Below, piece by piece: positions 36,032-44,285 of a stretch of DNA of 64,000 nucleotides; within the stretch, counting starts at the first letter, position 1; every line of letters begins with the position of its first letter. This DNA is from Chroococcidiopsis sp. CCMEE 29 (GTDB lineage Bacteria > Cyanobacteriota > Cyanobacteriia > Cyanobacteriales > Chroococcidiopsidaceae), in NCBI RefSeq assembly GCF_023558375.1, contig NZ_CP083761.1, forward strand, positions 558,001-622,000, written 5' to 3'. The translations under genes and the position numbers were made by a program. Under the pieces are notes generated by a model, which was not told the origin of the DNA, did not search any database, and saw nothing but the letters and a program-made list of their open reading frames with translations.

Positions 36032-36985
36032 CTAAGCACTAGTCTCAATGGCGAAGAAGGTTTCAAAAATTTTATTACCAGTCTCATTCATCTGCCGCTG
36101 GAGGTCGTCGAGAAATTCATGTAACCCAGATTGAATGATTTCATCAATTGTCAAGTAATCTAATTCAGAACGCAAGCGACCAAGGGCGCGCTCTGCTGGG
36201 TTGCTCCAAGTGCCTGCAGGTGTGCCTGTAATTAGGTGCAGCGATCGCTCTGCCTGCATGAGACAAAACTGAATCGAGCGGGGAAATTCGCGGTTTAGAA
36301 TCAGAAACTCTGCGACTCGTTTTGGTGTAATGCGATGTTGGCTGCATTTGCGGTACATCTCGTAGGCACTGGTAGATTTGAGTAATGCTATCCACTGCAA
36401 CTCGTCCAGGGGGGTACCAACGTCTTTGACGGAGGGCAGCAAAATGAAATACTTGACATCAAGAATGCGAGTTGTTTTATCTGCCCGCTCCAGTAACCGC
36501 GCGATTTGCCCAAAGTGCCAACCTTCGCCATGTGTCATGGTGGCATCCATCACGCCAGCAAACAGATGGCTTGCCATTTTGACTTCAGTAAAGAATTCAT
36601 GCCAATCTGATAAGGGCTGTCTTGCGGCTGCTTCTTTCACCATTAGATAGAAGGCATTCAACTGCTCCCACATTTCGCGTGAGATTACTTCTCGAACGCA
36701 GCGAGCATTTTCTCGGGCAGCCTGAAGGCAAGAGATGATCGAGTTGGGATACTTGCTGTCAAAGGTGAGAAACTGAATCACATTCTCTGCTGTTGCTTCA
36801 CCATAGCGCTCCCGAAATAAAGGCAGATCGCCCGTGACTAGCACCAAAGGCTGCCACTGCTCCTTCATCCCAATCGGACCGTCAAGTAACAGATTAAGGT
36901 TGACATCCACAAATCGGGCGACATTTTCTGCCCGTTCCACATATCGATTTAGCCAGTAAATAGAATCAGCGACACGACTCAGCAT
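36032..36985 (-). CDS. Alpha-E domain-containing protein (DUF403)
   Basis: 317 residues, all-helical. 'MLSRVADSIYWLNRYVERAENVARFVDVN' is the family N-terminus. 'GEGWHFGQIARLLERADKTTRILDVKYF' carries the conserved Glu/Arg pattern. No enzymatic activity is known; the gene is almost always found with the circularly permuted ATP-grasp and transglutaminase-like genes, which suggests a joint peptide-synthesis or ligation role (published genomic-context inference). The start is 63 bp after the ATP-grasp stop. Confidence 0.92.
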   Translation of the reverse strand: MLSRVADSIYWLNRYVERAENVARFVDVNLNLLLDGPIGMKEQWQPLVLVTGDLPLFRERYGEATAENVIQFLTFDSKYPNSIISCLQAARENARCVREVISREMWEQLNAFYLMVKEAAARQPLSDWHEFFTEVKMASHLFAGVMDATMTHGEGWHFGQIARLLERADKTTRILDVKYFILLPSVKDVGTPLDELQWIALLKSTSAYEMYRKCSQHRITPKRVAEFLILNREFPRSIQFCLMQAERSLHLITGTPAGTWSNPAERALGRLRSELDYLTIDEIIQSGLHEFLDDLQRQMNETGNKIFETFFAIETSA

Positions 36986-37048
36986 TTGGAGGTTTTAGTT
37001 TTTAGTTTTAAACTTCGCAATATAGATGAATGCGTAGGTGGGTAGGCC

Positions 37049-38539
37049 TTAGAACCTGAGACTCTGGATTTGAGACTGAACACTTGCCCCTTGCAACTGA
37101 TCGCTGGCGTGGGAAAGTACCCAAGTATCCTTGCTGCCTCCACCCTGGGAAGAATTCACCACTAAAGAACCTTTCTTAAGGGCAACACGGGTCAGACCGC
37201 CTGGGTTAACGTAGATCTCTTTTCCGTAGAGAATATAGGGTCGTAGGTCTACATGGCAGCCTTCAAAGCGGTCATTCACAATGGTGGGAGTCCGCGATAG
37301 GCAGAGCGTTGGTTGGGCAATGTAGTTGCGTGGATTAGCTTGAATTCGCTGAGAAAATTCATGCCGTTGTTCGGTTGTAGCTTTGGGACCAATTAACATA
37401 CCGTAGCCGCCAGACTCGTTCGCGGCTTTGACCACAAGCTCTTCGAGATTCGCCAGAACATGTTCCTGTTGCTGCTGTTCCCAACAGAGATAGGTTGGAA
37501 CGTTGGGGATAATCGGGTCTTCTCCCAGGTAATAGCGAATAATCTCAGGCATGTAGGCGTAAATTACTTTGTCATCGGCTACACCCGTACCCAGGGCATT
37601 GGCGATCGCCACTCGCCCTGCCCGGTAAACCTCCATTAATCCTGGGACTCCTAACATAGAGTCAGCCCGGAACGTTAGGGGATCAATAAAGTCATCATCA
37701 ATGCGACGATAGACGACATCTACCCGCTGCAATCCTTTAGTGGTACGCATCTGTAAATAACCATCAGCAACCACTAGATCGCGACCCTCAACTAGTTCTA
37801 CCCCCATCTGCTGCGCTAGTAAGGAATGCTCGAAGTAGGCAGAGTTGTAAACGCCTGGAGTCAGGACAACCACAGTCGGGTCAAGTAAATTAGGGGGTGT
37901 GAGATTGAGTAAGGTTTCTAGCAAATGGCTAGGGTATTTTTCCACAGGCTGAATTTCCATTGCACTGAAAACTCGCGGGAAAGTGCTTTTCATCACCCGG
38001 CGATTTTCTAGAACGTAGGATACGCCTGAAGGACAGCGGAGATTATCTTCTAAGACATACCATTGACCATCGCGATCGCGGATCAAATCGGTGCCTGTAA
38101 TGTGGCACCAAATCCCAACGGGGGGCTGAAGATCTAGACAAGGCTTGAGAAACCCTGTGGCAGAGTAGATGAGTTCTGCTGGAATCACACCATCTTTAAG
38201 AATCTTCTGATCCTGGTAAATGTCTGCCAGAAATACATTCAGGGCATAAATGCGTTGCTTAAGACCCTCCTCCAAACGCGTCCATTCTTGAGCAGAAACA
38301 ATGCGGGGAATAATGTCAAAGGGAAGGATGCGTTCTGTTCCCTCAGCATCCCCGTAAACGCTAAAAGTTACCCCTTGCTTAAATAGGGCACTTTGGGCAG
38401 ATTGCTGTCGCTGCTGAAGTTCCCCAGGCGCTAAAGAATGAATTCTTTTAACCAAGACGGCTGCTTCTGGGCGGGGTTGACCCTTAGCAGCAAACAGTTC
38501 ATCGTAAAAGTCTCCGGGGTCATACTCGTCAAATCGCAC
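37049..38539 (-). CDS. Circularly permuted ATP-grasp type 2 protein (DUF404/DUF407)
   Basis: 496 residues. '[16 protein letters not shown]' starts the protein. '[20 protein letters not shown]' and '[19 protein letters not shown]' are conserved ATP-grasp blocks in permuted order. It is predicted to join a carboxylate to an amine with ATP, forming a peptide-like bond; the substrate is unknown. It is first gene of the minus-strand unit ATP-grasp, alpha-E, transglutaminase, and is divergent from a second transglutaminase gene with a 198-bp shared promoter region. Confidence 0.92.
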   Translation of the reverse strand: MRFDEYDPGDFYDELFAAKGQPRPEAAVLVKRIHSLAPGELQQRQQSAQSALFKQGVTFSVYGDAEGTERILPFDIIPRIVSAQEWTRLEEGLKQRIYALNVFLADIYQDQKILKDGVIPAELIYSATGFLKPCLDLQPPVGIWCHITGTDLIRDRDGQWYVLEDNLRCPSGVSYVLENRRVMKSTFPRVFSAMEIQPVEKYPSHLLETLLNLTPPNLLDPTVVVLTPGVYNSAYFEHSLLAQQMGVELVEGRDLVVADGYLQMRTTKGLQRVDVVYRRIDDDFIDPLTFRADSMLGVPGLMEVYRAGRVAIANALGTGVADDKVIYAYMPEIIRYYLGEDPIIPNVPTYLCWEQQQQEHVLANLEELVVKAANESGGYGMLIGPKATTEQRHEFSQRIQANPRNYIAQPTLCLSRTPTIVNDRFEGCHVDLRPYILYGKEIYVNPGGLTRVALKKGSLVVNSSQGGGSKDTWVLSHASDQLQGASVQSQIQSLRF

Positions 38540-38737
38540 TGTTCATTGCTCGACTCTTCTTAGATCTTGAATAGAGACTAATTGCCCTTTTAACTGTAAC
38601 GGGTAATACCAATTTTTCTGTTGCTTTCAGTTGCATTTGTTCTGGTAGCTACACGATCGCCTCCTGACAACTTTAAGCTCAAGCTAGAATAAATGCCTTA
38701 CCCTGCTATTAGGGTAGTCTGAACTTGCAAACACACA

Positions 38738-39583
38738 ATGAAATTCAACCTTGGCTGTCAACTCAGCTATAGTATTATCCAATCAAGCACTTTGGTATTC
38801 AACATTAGTGCTGTTAACAATGAGTACCAAGAAATTTTGGACGAAAACCTCCAGATTGAACCTCAACTGGAGGTTGAAGAGTACACCGATCCGATTCTCA
38901 AAAATCGCTACTTCCGACTGAATGCACAGCCTGGAAAGCTGAAAGTTGCCTATCAAGCAACAGCACAAATACAGCCTTTCTATGCAGAGCCTGACACAAT
39001 TGCAGAAGTCCTGCCCGCTGAATTGCCACTGGATATTTTTCCCTATCTTTACCCCAGTCGCTACTGTCAGTCAGATCAACTCTTGCAGCTAGCCGCCTCT
39101 GAGTTTGGCAATCTCAAGCTTGGCTTTTCTCGGGTTACGGCGATTTGCAACTGGATTTACGACCATATTACCTATCTATCTGGTAGTACCGATCAATCTA
39201 CGTCCGCTGCTGATACGGTGGTAGAACGGGCGGGCGTTTGTCGGGATTTTGCCCATCTAGGTATTGCCCTATGTCGAGCCTTAAATATTCCAGCTCGCTT
39301 TGTCTCCGGATATGCATATTCCTTAGAGCCACCGGACTTTCACGCCTGTTTTGAAGCTTATCTAGATCATCGTTGGTACTTGTTCGATCCCACCCGCTTA
39401 GTACCCCAAAATGGTTTAATTCGAATTGGCACCGGACGAGATGCGACAGACGCTTCTTTCGCGACTATTTTTGGTTTAGTTCAGATGGAGCAAATGCATC
39501 TATTTGTTAAGCAGGTACAGGAAGGAGAAAGTAGCTCGCAAGAAACGCCAGGATACACTGTAAAGGCGATCGCTATCGTATAA
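38738..39583 (+). CDS. Second transglutaminase-like protein of the Anbu cluster
   Basis: 281 residues. The core has Cys168 (AGVCRDFAHLGIALCR), His202 (DFHACFEAYLD) and Asp217 (WYLFDPTR), so the triad is intact. The N-terminal domain differs clearly from the 35058-35921 protein, so this is a distinct subfamily rather than a recent duplicate. It is divergent from the ATP-grasp gene and probably controlled from the same spacer. Confidence 0.9.
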   Translation: MKFNLGCQLSYSIIQSSTLVFNISAVNNEYQEILDENLQIEPQLEVEEYTDPILKNRYFRLNAQPGKLKVAYQATAQIQPFYAEPDTIAEVLPAELPLDIFPYLYPSRYCQSDQLLQLAASEFGNLKLGFSRVTAICNWIYDHITYLSGSTDQSTSAADTVVERAGVCRDFAHLGIALCRALNIPARFVSGYAYSLEPPDFHACFEAYLDHRWYLFDPTRLVPQNGLIRIGTGRDATDASFATIFGLVQMEQMHLFVKQVQEGESSSQETPGYTVKAIAIV

Positions 39584-39655
39584 CCCTTCCACTCAGCATG
39601 AGGTCCCTCAATTTGCTCTAGAATAGGGGGATTAATCCTTCGCGCACTCCGAATC

Positions 39656-40213
39656 ATGACTGCTTACAGATGCGAGCTCCGTCGGGGTCAGCAGATTTAT
39701 CTTGAGAACCAGGGAAGGCAAACGGTGATAACGTTGGTTAGTACTGGAGTAGGTCAGCAGCAAAGCCAGTGCCATAGCTTTGATACTGGCAAGTGGCGCG
39801 TAATGCCCATAGTTTTTCGGACTGCTGCGGGTGGGGTCATCCAAGTTGAAGGCGAAGGTCGGCATTTCGTTCAAGTGCAAGCTCAGGGAATGAGTGTGCT
39901 GAATGTGTCTCCTCCACTGAGTGGCGCACAGACCCTGCCATTGGAGGCGGTAGAGACTGCCGCAGGAATCAACTCAGGTTCCACCATCCCACCAATAGAA
40001 CCAATGAAGATGGGTAATATGCAAATGAGCATGAACCCAATGGAAATGCGGATGGGCAATATGGAAATGCGGATGGGGGAGCCTTTAAAGATGGGAAAAC
40101 CATCAGAGCAGACACACTCAGCGAAGAATTTCTGTCCTCAGTGTGGTAGTAGAGTGGAAGCAGGCGATCGCTTCTGCTCTCACTGCGGCAATCGTCTATC
40201 CAATGAAAATTAG
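39656..40213 (+). CDS. Protein with Met-rich repeats and C-terminal zinc ribbon
   Basis: 185 residues. An N-terminal beta-rich region (about 1-100) is followed by a Met-rich segment (about 117-150) with repeats of the form M-K/E-M-G/R-M, and then a zinc ribbon with CPQCGSRVEAGDRFCSHCGN (Cys-x2-Cys...Cys-x2-Cys) near 161-180. The Met repeats could bind copper or simply be a slipped repeat; neither is shown. Function unknown. It lies downstream of the second transglutaminase gene on the same strand. Confidence 0.75.
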   Translation: MTAYRCELRRGQQIYLENQGRQTVITLVSTGVGQQQSQCHSFDTGKWRVMPIVFRTAAGGVIQVEGEGRHFVQVQAQGMSVLNVSPPLSGAQTLPLEAVETAAGINSGSTIPPIEPMKMGNMQMSMNPMEMRMGNMEMRMGEPLKMGKPSEQTHSAKNFCPQCGSRVEAGDRFCSHCGNRLSNEN

Positions 40214-40231
40214 ACCACATCTAAAATCTAG

Positions 40232-40666
40232 TTAATCAGGCAACCAGTCTTCGCTTAATATCTGGTCGTTAATTTGGTAGGGGCATTCTTCAGGAAATAG
40301 CGTGACTTTTATCCCTGTCTCCTCGCTTGCCCAAACTTTAGCATCGACATAAGCTTCTGACAAAACTTCTGGCAAATAATTTTTCAGTGAAGGTTGATCC
40401 TTAAACAGCTTCGCTATCCGCTTGCGGCTATTCTTGATTGACCCCGACCAACTACCACTCCTTTCATGAGGCTGATACTCCCACTTAAGCAGGTGCGTCA
40501 ATAATCCGATTAGATAGCTTTCCAACTCCCGCTGATTACTTTTGTTCAATCCTTCTAGTTCCTCAACTAAATGCGGGATATCTAGCTGTTCAAATACGCC
40601 TTGTCGCAGATTTTCTATTTGTTGGTCTAGCCAGAGTTCGTAGTTAGTTTCATATATCTTATTCAT
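40232..40666 (-). CDS. DUF29 family protein
   Basis: 144 residues. 'YETNYELWLDQQIENLRQGVFEQLDIPHLVEELEGLNKSNQRELESYL' is characteristic of DUF29, a helical family abundant in cyanobacteria, with no known activity. It is convergent with the zinc-ribbon gene (18-bp gap) and upstream of it lies the broken Uma2 gene. Confidence 0.88.
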   Translation of the reverse strand: MNKIYETNYELWLDQQIENLRQGVFEQLDIPHLVEELEGLNKSNQRELESYLIGLLTHLLKWEYQPHERSGSWSGSIKNSRKRIAKLFKDQPSLKNYLPEVLSEAYVDAKVWASEETGIKVTLFPEECPYQINDQILSEDWLPD

Positions 40667-40737
40667 GTCGATTACTCCTAATCACAGAAGAGCGAAACTA
40701 CTTCTTCTGGGGAAATACGGGCGGGGTTGCTTCCATA

Positions 40738-41077
40738 CTACAGAGTACCAGGGTCAATTCCCTTTTCTCTTAGCCTAGCAATCAGTTCTTCTCTAAGCCG
40801 CCGTTCTTGTTCAAGTCGCTCATCCGGCGAGGGAAACCTATTCCCATCCTGGTCATACCAGTACAACCACTCTCTATTCCATCCCTCAAAGTTTCCCTGT
40901 CCTCTGCCAATTGCCAGTTCAATTCCTGGCAACCATACAGGTTCAACTGACTGAGGGACATACTCACTACCCACTAGATGGTAGACCTCAAATGGCTCAT
41001 GTTTGTCCCGTGTCCAGTAATCTGGGTTGTAGATCGCATAGTACAGCACTCCAATTTCTGCATACTTGGATAACTTT
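40738..41077 (-). pseudogene. 3' fragment of IS-split Uma2-family gene
   Basis: This is the C-terminal half of a Uma2 (DUF820, PD-(D/E)XK-like) protein: 'EIGVLYYAIYNPDYW' through a charged C-terminal coiled tail (DERLEQERRLREELIARLRE). It is open from the insertion point at 41077 to the stop at 40738. Its N-terminal half is at 43653-43999, on the far side of the insertion. Joining them after removal of one 6-bp target copy gives a single 228-aa frame (Tyr-Ser-Lys-Lys-Leu-Ser-Lys-Tyr). Confidence 0.88.
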
Positions 41078-41269
41078 AGGACTTACGCATTGACAGAAGA
41101 ACAGTTATCTGCATGTGGAAACATTGATTATGAATTAGTTCTTTCAGGTAAGAGCCAGTAGAGGGTAAACTCAGCCGTAGGATTAACTAATGAATCAAAC
41201 CTTCTGTAGAGATTGCAAAAACCGCTAAACTGGAGGTGTTGTCCTGAGCGCTGGTGCTGTAGAAATTTT

Positions 41270-41635
41270 GTGACAAAACCAAAACCAGACGATGTCTGTC
41301 AGGTGCGGTGTTTTAATATAGACTTGGTAACCCAAGTCTGTGAAGCAATGCCTGGGGACGAGGTTCTGGAAGAAGCTCAAATACTCTTCAGTGCTCTAGC
41401 AGACAAGTCACGACTAAAAATCCTCTATGCCCTCAGTAATAATCAAGAGCTTTGCGTCTGTGACGTAGCATCAATGCTTGGGGTTAAGGTAGCAGTTGCC
41501 TCCCACCATCTGCGAAAACTGCGAGACCTCAAGATACTCAAGTACAGAAATGATGGCAAACTTGCCTACTACTCACTAAAAGACCAACGTATTGTAGAAG
41601 TTCTCTATTATGCACTCGGGCAAATAGCAGGCTAG
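41270..41635 (+). CDS. ArsR/SmtB-family metal sensor, CadC-like
   Basis: 121 residues from GTG 41270 (the TTG frame at 41213 adds 19 doubtful residues). The winged HTH has the family recognition helix 'VKVAVASHHLRKLRDLKIL'. Cys residues in the N-terminal arm (DVCQVRCFN) and in 'ELCVCD' of helix 3 match the alpha3N site of CadC, which senses Cd(II), Pb(II) and Zn(II). It is therefore expected to repress the adjacent efflux gene until metal binds (inference). Two copies of TTTTGAATGTTTGA in the downstream spacer are candidate operators. Confidence 0.88.
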   Translation: MTKPKPDDVCQVRCFNIDLVTQVCEAMPGDEVLEEAQILFSALADKSRLKILYALSNNQELCVCDVASMLGVKVAVASHHLRKLRDLKILKYRNDGKLAYYSLKDQRIVEVLYYALGQIAG

Positions 41636-41669
41636 CCATTCGATTGTAAGTGGTTAAGATTCTAACTTT

Positions 41670-41727
41670 TTTTGAATGTTTGAGTTTTTCGGGGACAATC
41701 ATTCTAATATTGTTTTGAATGTTTGAA
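41670..41727 (+). promoter_or_regulatory. Candidate CadC-type operators before the efflux gene
   Basis: TTTTGAATGTTTGA occurs at 41670-41683 and 41713-41726, 43 bp apart. The second copy ends in TGTTTGAACA, a near-palindrome resembling SmtB/CadC operator half-sites. They lie between the sensor and efflux genes. A GGGAGGTGAACC ribosome-binding site follows at 41752-41763. Confidence 0.5.
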
Positions 41728-41764
41728 CAATTGTCTTCTAAGCGTCATAGCTGGGAGGTGAACC

Positions 41765-42382
41765 ATGAGTGATGATTGCTGCCACAAGAAGGCTGGCGAA
41801 GTGTCCAAACTCAGAAAACAGCAGAGTAGAGTTTTGTGGACCGTTCTGCTCATCAATGCCGTAATGTTTGTGGTGGAATTAGGAGCTGGTATTAGGTCTG
41901 CATCACTTTCGCTGACGGGAGATTCGCTCGATATGCTAGGGGATGCGTTGGTTTATGGTAGTAGTCTTTTAGTCATCAACCAAGGGAGGAAGGCTCAAGC
42001 AAGGTCGGCACTGCTCAAGGGGAGCATTATGTTTTTGTCAGCTGTGGCTGTCTTCGCCAGAGCCAGCTATCAGCTATTTGCTCAGACAATGCCAGAGGTG
42101 AGGGCAATGAGTGCGGTAGGGTTAATAGCCTTGTTTGCCAACTTGCTGTGTCTATTCTTATTGACTAGACACAGAAACGACAATATTAATATGTCCTCGG
42201 TATGGCTTTGTTCTCGCAATGATATCATTGCTAACACTTCTGTTCTGGGAGCTGCTTTTTTCGTATTTCTGACAAACTCTTTGCTACCCGATTTAGTTGT
42301 CGGACTTCTGCTCACCGTAGTCTTTGTCAAATCAGCTTCTAAAGTTGTTTCTCAGTCTTGGAGAGAATTACAACAAGCCTAA
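41765..42382 (+). CDS. Short CDF-like cation efflux protein
   Basis: 205 residues with about six membrane helices and no cytoplasmic C-terminal metal domain. The N-terminus is Cys/His-rich (DDCCHKK). Helix 2 'SLTGDSLDMLGDALVYGSS' keeps the acidic CDF metal site; helix 5 'RNDIIANTSVLGAAF' aligns with the usual H-x3-D site but has Asp/Asn instead. It lies just downstream of a CadC-type regulator, so export of a divalent metal (Cd, Zn or Co) is the likely role. At about 200 aa it is shorter than CzcD (about 300 aa); truncated CDF-like proteins are known. Confidence 0.75.
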   Translation: MSDDCCHKKAGEVSKLRKQQSRVLWTVLLINAVMFVVELGAGIRSASLSLTGDSLDMLGDALVYGSSLLVINQGRKAQARSALLKGSIMFLSAVAVFARASYQLFAQTMPEVRAMSAVGLIALFANLLCLFLLTRHRNDNINMSSVWLCSRNDIIANTSVLGAAFFVFLTNSLLPDLVVGLLLTVVFVKSASKVVSQSWRELQQA

Positions 42383-42680
42383 GAGTGAGTTAAGTCAGTT
42401 GAACAGACAGGTGCACTCCGTGCATACATCCTTGCCATAAAACATTCAAGATCGCTTTTTGTGCTTAGGTAGTTCGAGATGGAGTGGAGTTGATAGATAT
42501 GGAAATAGTTGATTAGAGATATTATCTACTGACTGCACCCTTTAACTTTCAGCAAATAGTTTTACTTCCCAGGGATATTCGACCATCAGAGAGATTACAA
42601 AACCATCTACAGCCAAATGCAACCTCGACACTTATACCTTATTCCTGTTAGCTGAACCTAAGTACGCAGGCTGCAACCGC

Positions 42681-43640
42681 TTGTCAGAAATTCTTAAGCA
42701 CGTCTCACACGACAGCGTCAATCGCTTCTTGTTAAGGGAAAGATATCAACCTAAAGACTTGTTTGAAGAGATAAAACCACACATTCAATTGGTGGGCGGC
42801 ACTTTAAGCTGTGACGATACCGTTATTGATAAACCTTATAGTGAGCCAAATTTAGCTGAACTAATTGGATACTTTTGGTCAGGAAAACATCATCGAATTG
42901 TTAAAGGGCTTCACCTCATTACCCTGTATTACACCGACGCATCAGCTAAGTCTATCCCAGTTAATTATCGGATCTACGATAAGCGGGAGGGTTTGACAAA
43001 AAACGATTACTTTCGAGTAATGATTACGGAGGTTTTGGCTTGGGGCTTGCAGCCAGAAACGGTAACTGGTGATGCTTGGTATTCAGCCCTTGAAAATCTG
43101 AAATTCTTGAAAAACCGGGAAGTAGGATTTCTCATGGGTATTGCCAAAAATCGAAAAGTCTCAACTGATGGTAAAAATTACACCCAGGTACAAAATTTGG
43201 AAATTCCTGACCAAGGTTTGGTAATACATCTGAAAAACTTTGGGCGCGTCAAAGTATTTCGGAGGATATTCAAAAACGAAGCCGAGAGATACTACATTAC
43301 ATACCTACCTAATTCAGATGCTACCGAACAAGTTAGCCGACAGGAATTCAATGAGTCGCACTCAATCCATTGGGGAATTGAATGCTATCACCGAGCCTTG
43401 AAACAACTGTGTGGAGTTTCGCGGTTTATGGTCAGAACAAGTGAGGCTATTAAAACTCACATTTTTTGTTCAATCCGAGCCTTTACTAAGTTAGAGTTAA
43501 TGCGAGCTGAAGAACTAATTGAAAACTGGTACGAATTACAAAAGAATTTGTACCTACAGGTGGCAAGGGAATTCATTCTAGAACACCTCCAGCAGAAACT
43601 TGAAGTGAATTTACATAATCAGTCTTTTGTCAATGCGTAA
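42681..43640 (+). CDS. DDE transposase (IS4/IS701-like) of the metal-gene element
   Basis: 319 residues from TTG 42681. Catalytic residues appear in 'LSCDDTVIDKPYSE' (first Asp), 'VTGDAWYSALENL' (second Asp) and 'HWGIECYHRALKQLCG' (Glu). Protein-like sequence continues upstream in the same frame to about 42588 (KPSTAKCNLDTYTLFLLAEP), with no ATG, so translation may begin at a rare ATT or ATC near 42585-42594, or the original start has been lost. The stop lies inside the right inverted repeat. Family placement within IS4/IS701 is tentative. Confidence 0.85.
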   Translation: MSEILKHVSHDSVNRFLLRERYQPKDLFEEIKPHIQLVGGTLSCDDTVIDKPYSEPNLAELIGYFWSGKHHRIVKGLHLITLYYTDASAKSIPVNYRIYDKREGLTKNDYFRVMITEVLAWGLQPETVTGDAWYSALENLKFLKNREVGFLMGIAKNRKVSTDGKNYTQVQNLEIPDQGLVIHLKNFGRVKVFRRIFKNEAERYYITYLPNSDATEQVSRQEFNESHSIHWGIECYHRALKQLCGVSRFMVRTSEAIKTHIFCSIRAFTKLELMRAEELIENWYELQKNLYLQVAREFILEHLQQKLEVNLHNQSFVNA

Positions 43641-43999
43641 GTCCTAAACTTTTTACTGTACTCTTGCCCATATGTCCTTGAAACAACTTCCAATACTAGC
43701 TGAGGCGCTATGTTGTTTTCTTCCCATAACACATAGCTCAGCCGTCCTCTCTCACTCTTGCGCCGCTCTACTCCTAGACTGAGGAAGCCATCGGGTACAA
43801 TTGCTGGTTCTTTGGGGTCGTAGTAGACTCCCATGTTGACACCGAAAAACCAATCCTGACGTTCTGACCATAACCAAGACAAAATGCTTCGCAGCAAGGT
43901 TGGCACTAGAATTTGCAGTTCATTATCCACAGGGGTGTCGTCAGAATCAGGCAGTTCCTCAGAAGAAAGCAAATATTGCGGCGGGTTGTACTTTACCAT
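43619..43999 (-). pseudogene. 5' fragment of IS-split Uma2-family gene
   Basis: 126 codons, the last 11 or so read from the insertion element. The part 43653-43999 is the N-terminal half of a Uma2/DUF820 protein: 'GVNMGVYYDPKEPAIVPDGFLSLG' contains the conserved Asp of the nuclease-like fold (PD motif), and 'LVLEVVSRTYGQEYSKK' the conserved Glu and Lys-containing strand. The ATG at 43999 is the native start. The active-site residues therefore sit on this fragment, but the fold is incomplete. Confidence 0.88.
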
Positions 44000-44285
44000 G
44001 ACGACTCTGGTAGAGACGAATTGATTGGATTTTAGCCTGTCAGGTTAGCGATTACAGCTGTTCCGTGGTGATCGCACCCCAAAAGCCTCTGTTGGTTTGA
44101 CTTCAGAAAATTTACTGAGATGTGAAGATTCTGTGTGTGGTTGTGGGCATACTATCCTCTGGGGTGGGTCAGAAAGCCTGCTCTTGTCGATTTACAACTT
44201 GTGGGTAAACCGTAGCCTTTTAAGTCCAAGTAAATTAAGCAACGGTATCACAAGCTATTTGGTTTAGCATCAGGAGAAATTGCCA
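44000..44285. other. Intergenic region, Uma2 to methyltransferase
   Basis: Divergent promoter space with no gene visible. AGGAGA at 44271-44276 is a good ribosome-binding site for the ATG at 44286. Confidence 0.4.

Larger units (their letters stand above)
41078..43646 (+). mobile_element. Insertion element carrying metal sensor, CDF-like efflux gene and transposase (2569 bp)
   Basis: Terminal inverted repeats of 23 bp with one mismatch begin AGGACTTACGCATTGACA at 41078 and end as its complement at 43645. AACTTT (41072-41077 and 43647-43652) flanks it as a 6-bp direct repeat; 4-5 bp readings of the duplication are also possible because of the A/T-rich target. Inside, all on the plus strand, are an ArsR/CadC-type gene, a CDF-like gene and a DDE transposase gene. 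Excision restores the Uma2 frame exactly, which proves the boundaries to within a base or two. The passenger genes make it a transporter-type IS or compact transposon. Confidence 0.93.

Noticed and set aside
41213-41269. TTG-start extension of the CadC-like sensor
   Set aside because: It adds 19 residues not seen in the family; the GTG at 41270 gives the CadC length.
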